From Phialocephala subalpina (taxonomy: Eukaryota > Ascomycota > Leotiomycetes > Helotiales > Mollisiaceae), in NCBI GenBank assembly GCA_900073065.1, contig FJOG01000001.1, forward strand, positions 1,706,439-1,770,438: a DNA stretch of 64,000 nt, given 5' to 3'. Positions 46,749-58,665 of the stretch are shown here, piece by piece (position 1 is the stretch's first letter; every line of letters starts with the position of its first letter). Both the position numbers and the translations under genes were made by a program. Below the pieces are notes generated by a model. It was not told the DNA's origin and did not search any database. It was given only the letters and a program-made list of their open reading frames with translations.

Positions 46749-47707
46749 TCAATGGATCATCGTCACACCCGACTTGATATCTGCGTTGGTGGCCACCACA
46801 TTCCAATCCACAGCATACCACCAACTCTCCGCAAATGCCCTCTTGCCACCAGCACCATTCGCCCCGATACCGTAATCAGGTAAATACACATGCTCCCACG
46901 TATTGATGCACAATACGGGAGTGATGTCGATACCTCCTGGCGCGATTTTTTGACTCGAAGCATGTGCACCATGGGCACCGACAGTATTTGTAGGTGCTCC
47001 TCCGGCCATTCTCTTGTAAGCCTCTGTCCCTGATCCTTCCCCAGTATTCACATCCACAGGTTGTCTTCTGTAATGTGCACCTGGGTATGGTGATCCAGCC
47101 AAATACGTGCATAGAATCTTATACTTTCTTGACCTGTCCTTTACTAGCCACACGAATCCCGGTCCGAACATAGAGCTGGCTGTGATGATCATTTCGCGTC
47201 GTAAAGTTTCAATGGAGCCGAATGACTTGTCGAGCTCTTCTTTGAGGGCTAAAGGCATCTCGGGTGGGTTTGGAGAGAGGCATTTGAAGAAGAAGTGGTT
47301 GTTGTGGGCCATTGAGGCATAGTTGAATATTGGAGCGGAATTTGGGTCGCGGGAATAGTATATTGCTACATCTTTGGTTGTGCTGTTCTCCCATGGTCCT
47401 CCTGCAAGTATGTATTAGTGAGGATGCTTCAAAATCATCTTGGGGCCAATGCGGGGCCGGGGCAGTGCCTCAATTGCATGAGTAGAATAAGATATGCTGA
47501 ATATGAGCTCGACTTACCAGCCGTGAGATCAGTGAGCTTCTGGCACATCAGACCCTGGTATTGAGTCCATGCCATATCGAAACCGGCAGGAGAGAGCAGT
47601 CCAGGAACACCCTCTCTGAAATCGTGACCGAGCACTGGAACATTATGGATAGACCGTCGGAAAAAACGAAGGGCAAGCCCAATTCGAGGTAGTTGTGGCC
47701 GTAGCAT
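46749..47707 (-). CDS. Mitochondrial small-subunit ribosomal protein with Fe/Mn-SOD fold (mS42/mS43 type)
   Basis: Exons 47707-47518 and 47401-46749 give 280 residues. The N-terminus (MLRPQLPRIGLALRFFRRSI) is a basic mitochondrial presequence. The body follows the Fe/Mn superoxide dismutase fold: SMAHNNHFFFKCLSP, then FGPGFVWLVKD, then LCINTWEHVYLPDYG and a final helix AESWWYAVDWNVV. Fungal mitoribosomes carry two such paralogues (yeast Mrp1 and Rsm26), and many genomes annotate this type as a 37S ribosomal protein. Two metal-type positions look kept (AHNNHFF His, TWEH), but a long Gly/Ala insert and the presequence fit the ribosomal form better than an active SOD. A longer frame starts at 47866, but 47707 gives the presequence. 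Confidence 0.82.
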
Positions 47708-48038
47708 GGTGAACAGTGATGATGCTGTCAACACTCTCCAGCTCTCGTCACGACTGAAATTATTTCTGGCGACTACTTGGAGCCTGGAATTCGAGGTTAA
47801 TACGTTATCGGGATATTCACGTGACCAGGCGAGCTCCGCGATAAGTTGGGTAACGGGGACCTCCACCTTTCCACTCTTGCGGCTTGCGGCAGCGGTAGAA
47901 GAATCTCTTCCAATCTTTGCTGAGGAAGGAGGTGAATGATGCTAAAACATCATTCACTATGGTTCATGTTCTTCTCTTTCAATAGAGAAAACATTCAGGA
48001 ACCTCCTTGAATGATCAACCTCTCCAATTCCCGTTGCA
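47708..48038. promoter_or_regulatory. Divergent promoter, mitoribosomal gene / Moco sulfurase
   Basis: A 331-bp gap between two start codons on opposite strands. No specific motif was recognised. Confidence 0.55.
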
Positions 48039-50539
48039 ATGGACGATGGATACAATAGCAATGTCGAGGCTTTTCGGGAAGCAGAATATCCCATGCTCCA
48101 GGGTACATCTACACCCAAAATACAAGTGAAATAGATGCTGATATATGAGCTTCAGATGCAATATACCTCGACCATGCTGGTACCGCGCTCTATGCCAAAT
48201 CGCTGATGGAGAAGTTCACTGCTGATATGATATCGAACCTCTATGGCAATCCTCACTCGGCTTCGGCATCATCCCAATTATCAACCAACCGAATCGAGGA
48301 CATTCGCCTCAAAGTCTTGCGCTTCTTCAACGCAGACCCAGAAGACTTCGACCTCGTTTTCGTCGCCAATGCGACAGCCGGAATAAAGTTGGTTATGGAA
48401 GCTTTCAGGGAGAGTGAAGGGGGTTTCAATTATGGCTACCACAAAGATTCGCATACAAGTCTTGTTGGCGTACGAGAAAATGCTAGTGCGAGCCGATGTT
48501 TGGATGACGAAGATGTTGACCAATGGCTCTCTGGTCAACAGTCTTTGGTTGACAAAGAAACCAGCTCGAATGTGAGCCTTTTCGCATACCCAGCACAATC
48601 GAACATGGACGGCAGACGATTGCCCCTTTCGTGGTCCAAGAGAGTCCAAGAGATAAACTCTGCGAATCGAGTTACATATACGCTTCTCGATGCCTCAGCA
48701 TTTGCCTCTACTTCGGCTATGAACTTGAGTGATGCAAGAACAACACCAGATTTCACCGTCCTAAGCTTCTACAAGATTTTTGGTTTCCCAGACCTTGGTG
48801 CTTTGATTGTCCGAAAGGAATCAGGATCCATTTTACATAAGAGGAAGTACTTCGGTGGTGGTACCGTTGATGTAGTATTGTGCAATAAAGAGCAATGGCA
48901 TGCTCCCAAGAGCCAGACCCTTCACGACCGCCTAGAAGATGGAACACTAGCCATTCATAGCATTCTGGCTCTGGATGCTGCAATCGAAGTTCATCGACAG
49001 TTGTATGGATCAATGGATCAGGTCGCCCGACACACAGCATTTCTGGCACGGAAACTGTTCGATGGTTTATTTGAGCTACGGCACGGAAACGGAGAGCCTG
49101 TATGCGTGATCCATTCAACAGACTTTCTGCACAAATGTTTCACCCAAAGACAAGGCCCGATCGTTGCCTTCAATTTGAAGAATAGCCATGGTGCCTGGAT
49201 CAGCAACACTGAGTTTGAAAAGCTAGCTTCTGTTCGAAAATTCCACATCAGAAGTGGAGGGCTTTGCAATCCAGGAGGTGTAGCTGCATGTTTAGAACTC
49301 GAGCCTTGGGAGATGAGAAATAATTTCTCGGCAGGTTTTAGGTGTGGAGCCGAGACGGACATATATGCTGGCAAGATCACGGGTGTCATTCGTGCGAGCT
49401 TAGGTGCAATGAGCACAATAAGTGACGTCCAAGCATTCGTCTCTTTTGTCAAGGAATTCTACGCTGAGGCTGTGATTCCAGAAGTTATCGAGATTCCGTC
49501 GACTAACCCCGCGCATACTCAACTTTTTGTCGAAAGTTTAACCATCTATCCGATCAAGAGTTGCGGTGGCTTCATCGTCCCTTCAGACACTGATTGGGAA
49601 GTCAGGCCGGAAGGTTTAGCCTGGGACAGAGAGTGGTGTCTCGTACACCAGGGTACTGGCCAGGCGTTAAGTCAGAAGCGCTATCCACGTATGGCACTTA
49701 TTCGGCCTTGTCTCGATTTTGAGAAGGGAGTTCTGGGTATTCGAGTTCATGGAGCGAAGCGCGATTCACCACTTCGAGAGTTATCTGTTCCTTTATCCGC
49801 AGACCCGTCATTCTATACCAAGGCTGAAGGAGGGAAGTCTTTAACATCCCGGGTGTGCGGCGACGCTATTGTGTCACAGACTTATGCCAAACCAGAAGTC
49901 GTAGGCTTCTTCACCGACCTTCTTGGTGTACCTTGCACACTTGCTCGATTTCCAGCTGGTGGCTCGGGTTTCAGCACAAGACACTCCAAAGCTCATATGC
50001 AAAAGCACCAGCGGCCGAAGAAGAGTTTAAATGACGAGCTTCACGTTCCTGGGGCGTTTTCTCCCCCGACCCCACCGGACTCGGACAGCGAGGCGCGGAA
50101 ACGACCCATCTTACTCTCTAATGAGAGTCCGATTCTCGCAATCAGCAGAGCGAGCTTGGATGCATTGAATACCGAAATCGTCAGGTCCGGTGGAAAGCCT
50201 CCATCTGCTTCCGTCTTTCGTGCGAATATTGTCTTGGGCTCATCCGAGGATCAACAACCCTATGCCGAGGACCACTGGCCCTCGCTCTGCATTGGAAAAC
50301 AAAACTTCAAAATGCTGGGTTCATGTCGACGCTGCCATATGATTTGTATTGATCAAGATACTGCTGAAAAAAACGAGGAGCCATTTGTTACTTTGGCTAA
50401 AACTCGCAGGTTTGAGTCAAAAATCTTTTTTGGTTCTCATATGTGTCACACACCAACGGAGAGCGCAACAAAAGAAAGTCAATACCCTACGATTAGGGTA
50501 GGAGATATTGTAAAAGTAGGCGCAACAGATGAGGAATGA
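48039..50539 (+). CDS. hxB: Molybdenum cofactor sulfurase (HxB/MOCOS)
   Basis: Exons 48039-48102 and 48156-50539 give 815 residues. The N-terminal half is a class-V aminotransferase (NifS-like) cysteine desulfurase: YLDHAGTALYAKSL, GNPHSASASSQ, and the PLP lysine K228 in SFYKIFGFPDLG. The sulfur-carrying Cys is C392 in the RSGGLCNPGG loop. From about 478 (LFVESLTIYPIKSCGGF) comes the MOSC barrel that binds the cofactor, with CRRCHMICID near the end. The enzyme puts the terminal sulfur on Moco for xanthine dehydrogenase and aldehyde oxidase. The 53-bp intron splits the Asp codon of DAIYLDHAG. The gene looks intact. Confidence 0.94.
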
Positions 50540-50941
50540 AGTGGGCAATTTAGGAAAATTGATACCCTTTTACAGCCGAGGAGCATTGCTTCACTTTTGA
50601 CTTCGAATACCGCGAATAGATCAGCAGAGAGCCCAAGGTCTACCAGTAATTGACGGCTGTGGGGAAGTCAGTGGCCCGGCCCTTGCTTCCCTTAATAAAA
50701 TGGAGTTGTCGTGGAATTCAGCGAGCGTTCTGATTCGAGTGGCGTCTCTTCCGCGGCACTTGATGGCACTAGCTTGGGTAGTTTAACTCTAAACGTCATA
50801 GCTGTGCAACTTTCTTCTACATCATAGCAGCATATGGACGCCTCCAGCGTGGTGAATGGGTTTCTTTTTTCAAGGTCTACTCTTTGCAACTATTGACTCG
50901 TTTCTCACTTTTAAAGCATAGAATTCTAATCGATCGTCACG
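50540..50941. other. Intergenic
   Basis: 3' flank of the Moco sulfurase gene and 5' flank of the dienelactone-hydrolase pseudogene. Nothing recognised. Confidence 0.55.
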
Positions 50942-51960
50942 ATGTCTACTGGTGTTGGTATGAGCGAATGCTGCTTGTCTGGCAGGTTGGTGGAGAATCA
51001 CCACAAGGTTGAAGACAGGACTAAGAATTTGAAGGTTACCGAAGGCACTCCTACTCGCAAGATCGAAACGATTGCGATCTTCAAACTTACGTCGCAGCTC
51101 CAAAGCACGGATCCAAGGCAAAATCCATCGTGTTTCTTGTCGACAGTAAGCCAACTCAGGCTCTGATCTCTTGAACGATAGTTGAATATTTCTAGTCTTT
51201 GAATGGGGGTTCAAGAATGTCCGGCTCCTAGCGGGCAACTATGCCAAAGCTGGGTTTTACTGCTACGTTCCCGACGTTCACCGAGGCGACTCCCTTCCAC
51301 TTGAATTCCTCAACTCCGTTGAACCCCCTCTCAAAACGCGCGAGCATCTCTCAATGATCGACAAGACGAAGAACACTGCAACTGTTGGTACCACCCTACC
51401 GGCATGGTTGGTCAAGCAACGCGAAGCAGTCAGCAAGCCACTCATTGACTCTTTCATCAACGCTGTTCGACAAATCCCAGGGACCGGAAAGGTTGGAGCG
51501 ATCGGATTTTTCTGGGGAGGAAGATACGCAATTCTCGCAGCACACGGCGAGGTGGATGCTGCGTATGCCTGCCACCCTCCGCTTGTCGCTATACCAGGCG
51601 ATTTCGAGCCTGTGACGAAGCCTCTCAGCTTGGCTGTCGGTGACAAGGACAGTCTCCTGGATAATGAAACTTGCCCAGATTCAAGACTTGATGGCGAAGA
51701 AGACAGACCTGCCTCACGAATTGAGAATTTATTGAAGAGTAAGTTCATCGTTTCGCGCTGAGGAGCGACGTATGTATAAATCTCGACCTAATTCTACCAT
51801 TTCGTAGGGAGTCGAGCTCCCAAAGAGCTCGGCTCCTCGACTCCTCAGCATCCTTTGAAACCACTTACTAACTACTTGTAGTGGTCTTCCGAGAATGATC
51901 GTAAGGCTATGGATGAGGAAAATCTGTGCCCTGCAAGTGCAGCTCCATTGCAACTCAAAT
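50942..51960 (+). pseudogene. Dienelactone hydrolase family, inactivated
   Basis: Reading starts MSTGVGMSECCLSG, a usual opening of fungal dienelactone hydrolases. A first intron (about 50990-51046) leads to TEGTPTRKIETI. Then the frame must shift near 51090 to read TYVAAPKHGSKAKSIVFLVD. After the next intron (51149-51196) the body is well kept (EWGFKNVRLLAGNYAKAGFY). At the nucleophile elbow the catalytic Cys is Phe: GFFWGGRYA, codon 51510-51512. Near 51665 the frame shifts again to LAQIQDLMAKKTDLPHELRI. Near 51745 another shift and a TAA precede VHRFALRSD, which holds the old catalytic His. A last exon reads WSSENDRKAMDEE. Three shifts, a stop and a lost nucleophile make it dead. Confidence 0.85.
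51808..51844. repeat. Short inverted repeat in the last intron of the pseudogene
   Basis: GGAGTCGAG (51808-51816) pairs with CTCGACTCC (51836-51844). The loop holds a second small palindrome, GAGCTC, twice. It could fold as a hairpin in RNA or DNA; no role is known. Confidence 0.7.
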
Positions 51961-52899
51961 CATTGATCTACTGCAAAATTGCAGGGTAAGAGATGACTTT
52001 TTGGCTTGAGTGGTCGAAATGTTCTTGTGGCACTCCGGATGGGGTCGAACCCGTCTGCATGTGGCTTGAGATTTACCCATCGGATCATTTGTTTCCCGCA
52101 ATCTCGCTCCCACTGCCAGAACAACCCTTGTGTACGGAGGTCGGTTTCAAAAGTCTCGGGACTTTAGCGCTTACATCGCTAAAATGCCCTGAAGAAGGAG
52201 ATATCTAGGCTCTCAATCACCGAATCTCCAAGGCTTCAGGGCCGTCGTCGCTGTGACAGTAGGATAGCATTCGCTACACAGCGTACCCTGTAAGGATCAG
52301 CCAACAGCCCTTAAGTCCGGGCACCTTTGAGGGCAACCTCCGTATGCAAGCTTTACGAGCCGAGGATCATAAGTCTGTGCTTTTTAGGGCTTCTCGCTAA
52401 TAAATAAGCGTTAAAGCAAAATCTCGAGCTTGCCACTAAAATATAAGTTACTTTAAGTAAGACGAAAAAGTATACTTCGACTTCTTTTAAATATAAATTT
52501 ACGAGCTGAAAAAAATTCCTATTTGTAGTTGCTTTGAATTTATCAAGTGACGGCGTTGACTTTGATATTCCTCGCGAAAAAAGAAGCCTGAAAACTGCCT
52601 GAAATGCACAGACTTTTGATCCTAGGCTAGTTAGTCGTGTTGATGCTTGTACCTGGCGTCTAGCGTCGGGGGTCCGTCCAGTCAGATCAGCCATGCTGAC
52701 AGCTAGATGGGATGCTCGCGAACAGGTACATGAAGGCTTGAATATCAGATGCGCTCTCAATTTTCCCTCAATTTGATATTTGGGAGTCTTCGTCCAAAAA
52801 CCCTCTTGGACGTCACTTCCAATCGAGACGAATGCCTCGTCTATTTGACTGACTCCGTTCCCGATCTCAACTTCCACCCTCTCTCACTATCTCTAAACG
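51961..52899. other. Intergenic with a short AT-rich patch
   Basis: No gene. The stretch from about 52380 to 52560 is markedly richer in A and T than its surroundings and may be a decayed repeat. The end is the promoter of the secreted-protein gene. Confidence 0.5.
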
Positions 52900-53970
52900 A
52901 TGAAGGCCTCAATTCCCTTCGCATTTGCTCTGCAATTCCTTCTATGTCTAGCAATCGCCTCGCCATCTCCAACCATTCTCAGAAGTCTTCTTAGCTCAAG
53001 AAGCGAATCGTCCCCAAATCCCATCAGTTCGATATACCCAAACAATATCACTGGTACCATCAACAGCACGTTAACTGTTGTGCCAATTCCATACACCCTT
53101 GCGAGAAGCATCATACCAGCTGAGTATGGCATCTTGACCAAAGCATACCACTCGTTGCTCAGAGAATTCCCTTCCGATAGCTACCCGGTACGAAATCACT
53201 TTTGAATCAAGGTGCTTTTCTAACATAGATTATAGTTGGTCATCAGGGGAGCTCTCGATCATGGTGTCGGTTTGTATGCTTTCAACTTCAGTCTCGCCGA
53301 CTTCCAGGTATTCGTCCATTGTCCAGCCTGTTGTGCACAACACTGACACTTGGACCAAGAGCATTCACATCTTGTATCCCTTCGTGGACTTGTTAGGAGA
53401 TGGCTACTCAAGCTTCACCTACAACAAGTACCTCCTAATAAGCAATGGCTCTCAGGCCATCGCAGGAGCAAATGCCAGCGGATCAATCGTTCCTCCGGCC
53501 ATTTTCCAACCAGATCTGGAAGCATACGCTTTCGCTCCTTCTTCAACAGACGAGATCTTCTTGAGCGCATACACGAACCTTAGCACCACGCAGCCAGCCG
53601 TCACGACTGCCTTCAAGCTTCTCAAACAGGTTGGACCATGGCCTGTCAGCTTGTAAGTCTCCTTTTTCTTGAGGGCCCTCGTGTGTTAATATCCAGCAGC
53701 TTCAAAAATGTTACGAACCAACCCATCTTCACTGATGGCTTGAGCTGTGATAATCAGATCACCCTGTTCAATACCAGTCTTTCAATTGGCAAGAATGCTC
53801 CCGTTGGAATTCGGGGCAAGATCAGCATCATGGCACCCTACTTTCCAGAAGAGGATTGTGAAGCTTTTGACGATGTTTATGGGATCAAGGTTGATATTGC
53901 TTTCATTGAGAACACGGGCATGAATTGCTCTGATTTGAAAGGCTGGCATGCGACTGGCTCTGGCGATTGA
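52900..53970 (+). CDS. Secreted protein of unknown family
   Basis: Exons 52900-53187, 53236-53307, 53360-53652 and 53700-53970 give about 307 residues. Residues 1-20 (MKASIPFAFALQFLLCLAIA) are a signal peptide. The mature part has several N-glycosylation sites (NIT, NST, NFS, NAS, NLS, NVT, NTS) and reads VVPIPYTLARSIIPAEYG, then LDHGVGLYAFNFSLADFQ, PFVDLLGDGYSSFTYNKY and late EEDCEAFDDVYGIKVDIAF. I recall similar uncharacterised fungal secreted proteins but cannot name the fold. Intron 2 is inferred: without it the frame breaks, and the 52-bp intron restores it. The last acceptor is a tandem CAGCAG (53694-53699), so the join may vary by one residue. Confidence 0.75.
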
Positions 53971-54497
53971 GGGGTAAGATGCTATTTGAGCGGTACTCGG
54001 CCAAACTGGTGCGAGGAAGTCAGATTTGGTTCATTCTTACGGATGCATTTGAAGGAAGATCCAGACTCCGCGGGATATTTGAAGCAATGAAAGCTAGATT
54101 CATGCACCTATCAAGAGTTTTCGTCTTAACACACCTGCGCAGACCTCATGAATAGAAGAGTGTAGCACTGGGAAGCTTGTTTGAAATCTCCTAGTTCGTC
54201 AAATGGAGCTATTTAACAGTACACGAGACTTCATGTGATCTTCAGCACCTACCCCAGGGCGGCTAACTCCGACTCAACTTGACGGCGTAGCTCATCATCA
54301 GGAATTCGAATTGTGGCCGGTCCGTTGCGGTTTGGATGGGGTATGAAACAGCCGCGTTCCAATTGCTCTCCTGGAAATAAGTGTCAGGTCCCCATGAGTC
54401 AGGCTTGGGTTAAGGGCACGTAGATGCTTACTCGCACATCAACTGAGTGACACATCATCGACAGAGTTGTCTTCTGTGCCTGGTGGCGAAAGGTCCA
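53971..54497. other. Convergent intergenic region
   Basis: 3' flanks of the secreted-protein gene and the 2EXR pseudogene. Nothing recognised. Confidence 0.55.
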
Positions 54498-55367
54498 TTA
54501 CTTTGAAAGTGGGAGGTGCATAGTCGGGTCAAGTTGCATCACGCGCAAATAATGCAAACAGAAGTTCTTCCAATGAAGAGCCACATCCGCGAGATGTTCT
54601 GTGATAGTGCCGTGTTCGATGTCCCGCATCTTGTGAGTGTATGAAGGTGGAAGACCACCCCGCCCGTGCTTGGGATTTCGGACCGTGATTATTATTTGAT
54701 CGAGGTTGATCAGCAGCAGCCACGCAGGCTCGTCTTCAGTCATGTCCCGGAATAGCTCCCAATCGATCGCGATATTCTTGATGCGTCTGACGAGATCCAA
54801 GCCGAACTCCGGAATTTTGTCCGGGTCAATAGTCGGGTGGTCGCCCAGAGTACAACTGAGGGCATTCAGAGCACGAAGCACTTTGAAGGACATCCAGTTC
54901 TTATCCCCGATGAAGAAGATGTCCGCTTCCATATTAACATAGATCTTCCTTCCATTCTCGATGTAGTCAGCATTATGCACACATGGCAGAAGTGTATAAG
55001 ACTCTATGGCCAGGGTCCTTGAGCGTCTACACGCACGTAGCAAATTCGGTACCAGAGAGGGGCGAACGAGATCCTCGTAGATGATCTTGACCGGACCGCG
55101 ACCGCGGCGGCTGGAGAGCATATTATGGATGAAAACTTCGTATGAATCGGGCGCAATCCTTAGAACTCTCTTCTCTGATTGCTGAGCGAGACAGGTAAAC
55201 ATCCATATTTCGTGTCAAATCTCGAGGGGCAGTTTCGGGAAGAGAGTGAAATTTCGGGTCGGTGTCCCTCTTGCTTTGGGATTTTTGTCGACTCTCGATA
55301 TGTTGGACTTGGTGGAGACAGCTTCAGGCCGTGAAGCAATTCGGGTTGAGCGACGAACTGAGGCCAT
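54498..55367 (-). pseudogene. 2EXR-domain protein gene broken by one nonsense codon
   Basis: From ATG at 55367 the frame reads MASVRRSTRIASRPEAVSTK and reaches FTLFPKLPLEI, the start of the 2EXR motif common in fungal proteins. The next codon is TGA (55217-55215), and the same frame goes on as HEIWMFTCLAQQ and stays open for 238 more codons to a TAA or TAG-type end at 54498. In the family an Arg follows LPLEI, so CGA to TGA is the likely change. Apart from this codon the 290-codon frame is intact and single-exon, so the loss looks recent, or the stop is read through or a base-call error. The function of 2EXR proteins is unknown. Confidence 0.8.
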
Positions 55368-55843
55368 GTTTTTGAAGGTATCAAATGGAACACGACAGCA
55401 ATGGATTGAGATGAGGCGAGCTTTGAAGTTTAGAGTCGACATCGCGAACTTCACACGTTCACCACGCGACAGTGACACGCTAAAGACCCCTTAAATACCC
55501 GACAAACTACCGAGACGCCACAAAGTCTGCAAATAATAATAGCCCATACGATTTGAGATTTCTCTGCCAATGCAATTCTCGGAAGCTATACGGAATAGAG
55601 TTTCAATCGATTGTTCCTTCCTCAGAGAAAAGAAGGAAAATCACTGAACCTGGAACGTATGAATGATCACGTGATACACGCCAAGCTCTCACCTCACGCC
55701 GCTGACAAACCCTAGTTGCTGAAAAATCAAGACGTCAATCCGACAACTCCCTTCTAAGAAACCATGTACACATACACTCTACATTGTGGACTCTGAATAC
55801 CAAGCTCCGAAACTCCTTCTATTCATACTAGCCAATTCGAAGC
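55368..55843. promoter_or_regulatory. Divergent 5' region, 2EXR pseudogene / bZIP gene
   Basis: A 476-bp gap between two starts on opposite strands. It has no recognised motif apart from A/T-rich patches. Confidence 0.5.
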
Positions 55844-57497
55844 ATGACGAGCTCTGTTCTTTCCTCCCCGTCAATTCGTGACTCCACCTTCCGCGACGAT
55901 GATCCTCCGCCGAAAAAGCGGACTAGAGGTCGACCGTTGAAAGATGCTGGTCAATCAAGTGTTCCTGAGGTATGTATTTTAGATCTCGATGTCTCTTTCT
56001 ATCGTCTATGTGGTCAAGATTATCCAAGTATGAATATAAGACGTTGCATTTTAGTCATCTAGGCCAATTCTGTTAAGGACGTGCTGTGGTCGGCTCTATC
56101 ACTCTCAAAGACTATGTACAATTCTCTAGGAATGCTTCAACTCCACTCCGAACAGTTCATCGCTTCTCATATTTCAGCCCCTAAATTGTGTATTTTACTT
56201 GAGTTACTGTTACTGACACCCGTTTCAGGAACGACGTAAACAGGTCCGAAAAGCACAAGAAGCTTTTAGACAGCGAAAGCAAGCCGCTGCTAAATCTCTC
56301 GAGAAAAGAGCTGAAGCTCTAGAAGATTGTGTTGAGGAGATCAGCAAAGTGTTTTTAAGCTTCAGCGATTCTATGCTCAAGTCTCAAATGATCCAGAGCA
56401 ACCCTGAAATTGGAAGAAGTCTCCTGTCCACTACTTCGAGGATCGTTGATTTAGCGAGGTCAGCAGTCGCGGGTGATCTCGGATCACTTGGTGATGATCG
56501 TAGACCATCCAGCAGCTCTTCTGGTGGAGAACGTGAAAATGAGGACTTAGAATTCAAACAACCCTCCTTTTCACCTCCTGGACAGCCCTTCCCGACCTTC
56601 GAACAATTTCACACTGGTACACCTCGTCTCTCCCCTTTGGCAAATCTGTTTGGAAACGGGTGGTTCGACTTTGAGCCAGCGTGCCTAGCTGCTGCCCCAA
56701 AAGATGAAGACCTTAGCATACCCGCTGGAGGTTTTGGTCTGAAGCTTATTCAGGCCAACCTCCAAGTCGCATACTTTTCTCTGCTCGATGACACGGGAGT
56801 TTACATACCTCTCGTCACGCAGATGTACAGATATGCTTTCCTCTATCATACTCGAGAAGAAATTCTCTCCAACCTGCGCTGGTTTCTAGAGCAGGGAATA
56901 TCAGCACAGCGTTACCTCGGTCGAGCGGTTTTCGGGTTCGATGCTACGCTCTCGCTGCAGCATTTGAATCATGTATACGGAGGGTTCAAACCAAAGGTCC
57001 TCCATCCTTTGGTCGATGCTCAGGCATTGCTCGAATCTGAGTACAACCGCCTGGTCTCTCCTTTCCTCAATGCCTTCGACGTCGAAGAATATCTGGTCAC
57101 GAAGGGAGCATATCAGATCGAGGAGGATGTCATATACATGCGGATCAAGAAGGAAGAGAAAGAGCCCGACCTTCTAACTGACTCGAACGCATTGAGTATC
57201 ACTCGGGCGTTACCCAATCAAGCTGCAAAGCCAAAAGAAAAACAACACTGTGAGGTCTTCGACTTCAATGCTCTTCTCAAGGACGCGAACAATCAATCTA
57301 TCATGCGAGAAGTCCACGACCATAAAGGACAGAGGTCATCATGCGAGCAAGAGCAGGTTACCAGACTCAGTGTCCCACTTCTGCTAGACAACTTGATCAG
57401 AAACTCCTTGTGCTTGGGGACGGGACCGGGCTATCCAAGAAATACGATTGATATGGCAATCGAATCATCTTTACTTCCCCCAGCACTGGCCTGCTAG
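55844..57497 (+). CDS. bZIP transcription factor
   Basis: Exons 55844-55969 and 56229-57497 give 464 residues. The first exon ends in a basic AT-hook-like PPKKRTRGRPLKD. After the intron comes a fungal bZIP basic region, RRKQVRKAQEAFRQRKQAA, with a short zipper (LEKRAEALEDCVEEI). The C-terminal 300 residues form a helical domain (LKLIQANLQVAYFSLLDD, YRYAFLYHTREEILSNLRWF) that I know from other AP1-like fungal bZIPs, of unknown use. The 259-bp intron is long for this window; reading on past 55969 meets stops. The target genes are unknown. The neighbouring SDR and MFS genes lie downstream, but no link is shown. Confidence 0.85.
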
Positions 57498-58665
57498 CGG
57501 AAGACACTCGATCCGAGGGAACAACAGGAGTGGCACACGTGTCAGCAGCGAATACGTCGAGATTCGATGGGATGCAGCGATAACGGTTGTGGAAAATGTT
57601 TTGAATTGCTGTGTCCCAGCTGTTCCCGAAGTACGCGAGAAAATAAGTGCGGAACGTGCTCTAAAGTGTACACAAGACGAAAGAAAGCATTGCTAAATCA
57701 GGAGTCCTACTAAGCTATCTCCCAATCCAGTCAATCTCTTTTAGTATCTCCCTTCATCATAGATTTGGTGAGGCGTTAACTTCTCGCTTGCGGCTTTTCA
57801 CCGACACCAGCAATGGCCCCACAAACACTTGAACGTTTTATAGATTTAAATAAGCAGAAAATTTCCAACAATCCCCCAGAAGCATTCCACTTAGGCAGGT
57901 GGATCAAGTCACGACGGGTTGAGAGGTGGATAAAAGACAAGTAACGCCTGGCCTGAGCTAATAGAAGCACACACCATTCCGGGGGACATTCCCTCACACG
58001 CTACCGCAAATCGATTCGACAAGAGATGTAAAGCCATCTAGTGGCTGAACTCTTTTGTCTCCTATACTAATTTAGTTTTTATCAATTTTTTCTTCCTCCG
58101 AATTGTGGCTTTCTCCTTTTTTGGGGGGGCCGGCGGGGAGGGGGAGGGAAGGGAGGGGGTTCGAGGAAAAGGTTTGGATCTGTTTACTTTTAGCGGTGTT
58201 CTAGCGCATCCTCGACTTGGAAAATTATGCTACTTCAAATCCGCAAGCGACACCGAAGTACAGTTTCTATGGCGTCTATACTCCGAAACATAGACCGCAA
58301 GCTTCTGCCAGTCTTCTCACTTTCATTTCAGACGTTTTCAGATAGCTTTTTGGGTGGTTTTCGTGATTCTATCCCTCGCAACCTAAGCGAGCGAGATTCA
58401 GGAGAAGGTCAAGGAAAGCGCGACTGGCTGGACGCTTCTGAGCGCGATCTAATGCTTTTCGAGCAAACGAGACATTGATTGTCTCCTTAATATGTCGCAA
58501 TCCCGGCACTTCCTTCCCCTTTGATTCATGTTGAATGGTCATCCTCACGTCTCGGAAGAGCAAGTTATCGACGGTGAGCCCGTTTAGGAGACTTAAAAAA
58601 AATTCGACGCATGCTGATTCCTTCTCCAGATAACCTTATTTACGTGCCACAAAATGTACTCGCCT
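57498..58665. other. Convergent intergenic region with a G-rich tract
   Basis: 3' flanks of the bZIP and SDR genes. It holds no supported gene. The G-rich tract at 58123-58159 is listed separately. Confidence 0.55.
58123..58159 (+). other. G-rich tract with G-quadruplex potential
   Basis: Runs of 7, 4, 5, 3, 3 and 5 guanines are separated by loops of one to four bases. More than four G-runs of three or longer within 37 bp fits the usual quadruplex pattern. Confidence 0.8.

Noticed and set aside
52020..52060. tRNA-like GGTTCGACCCC on the minus strand
   Set aside because: The T-arm stem does not pair properly and no acceptor or anticodon stem is found around it.
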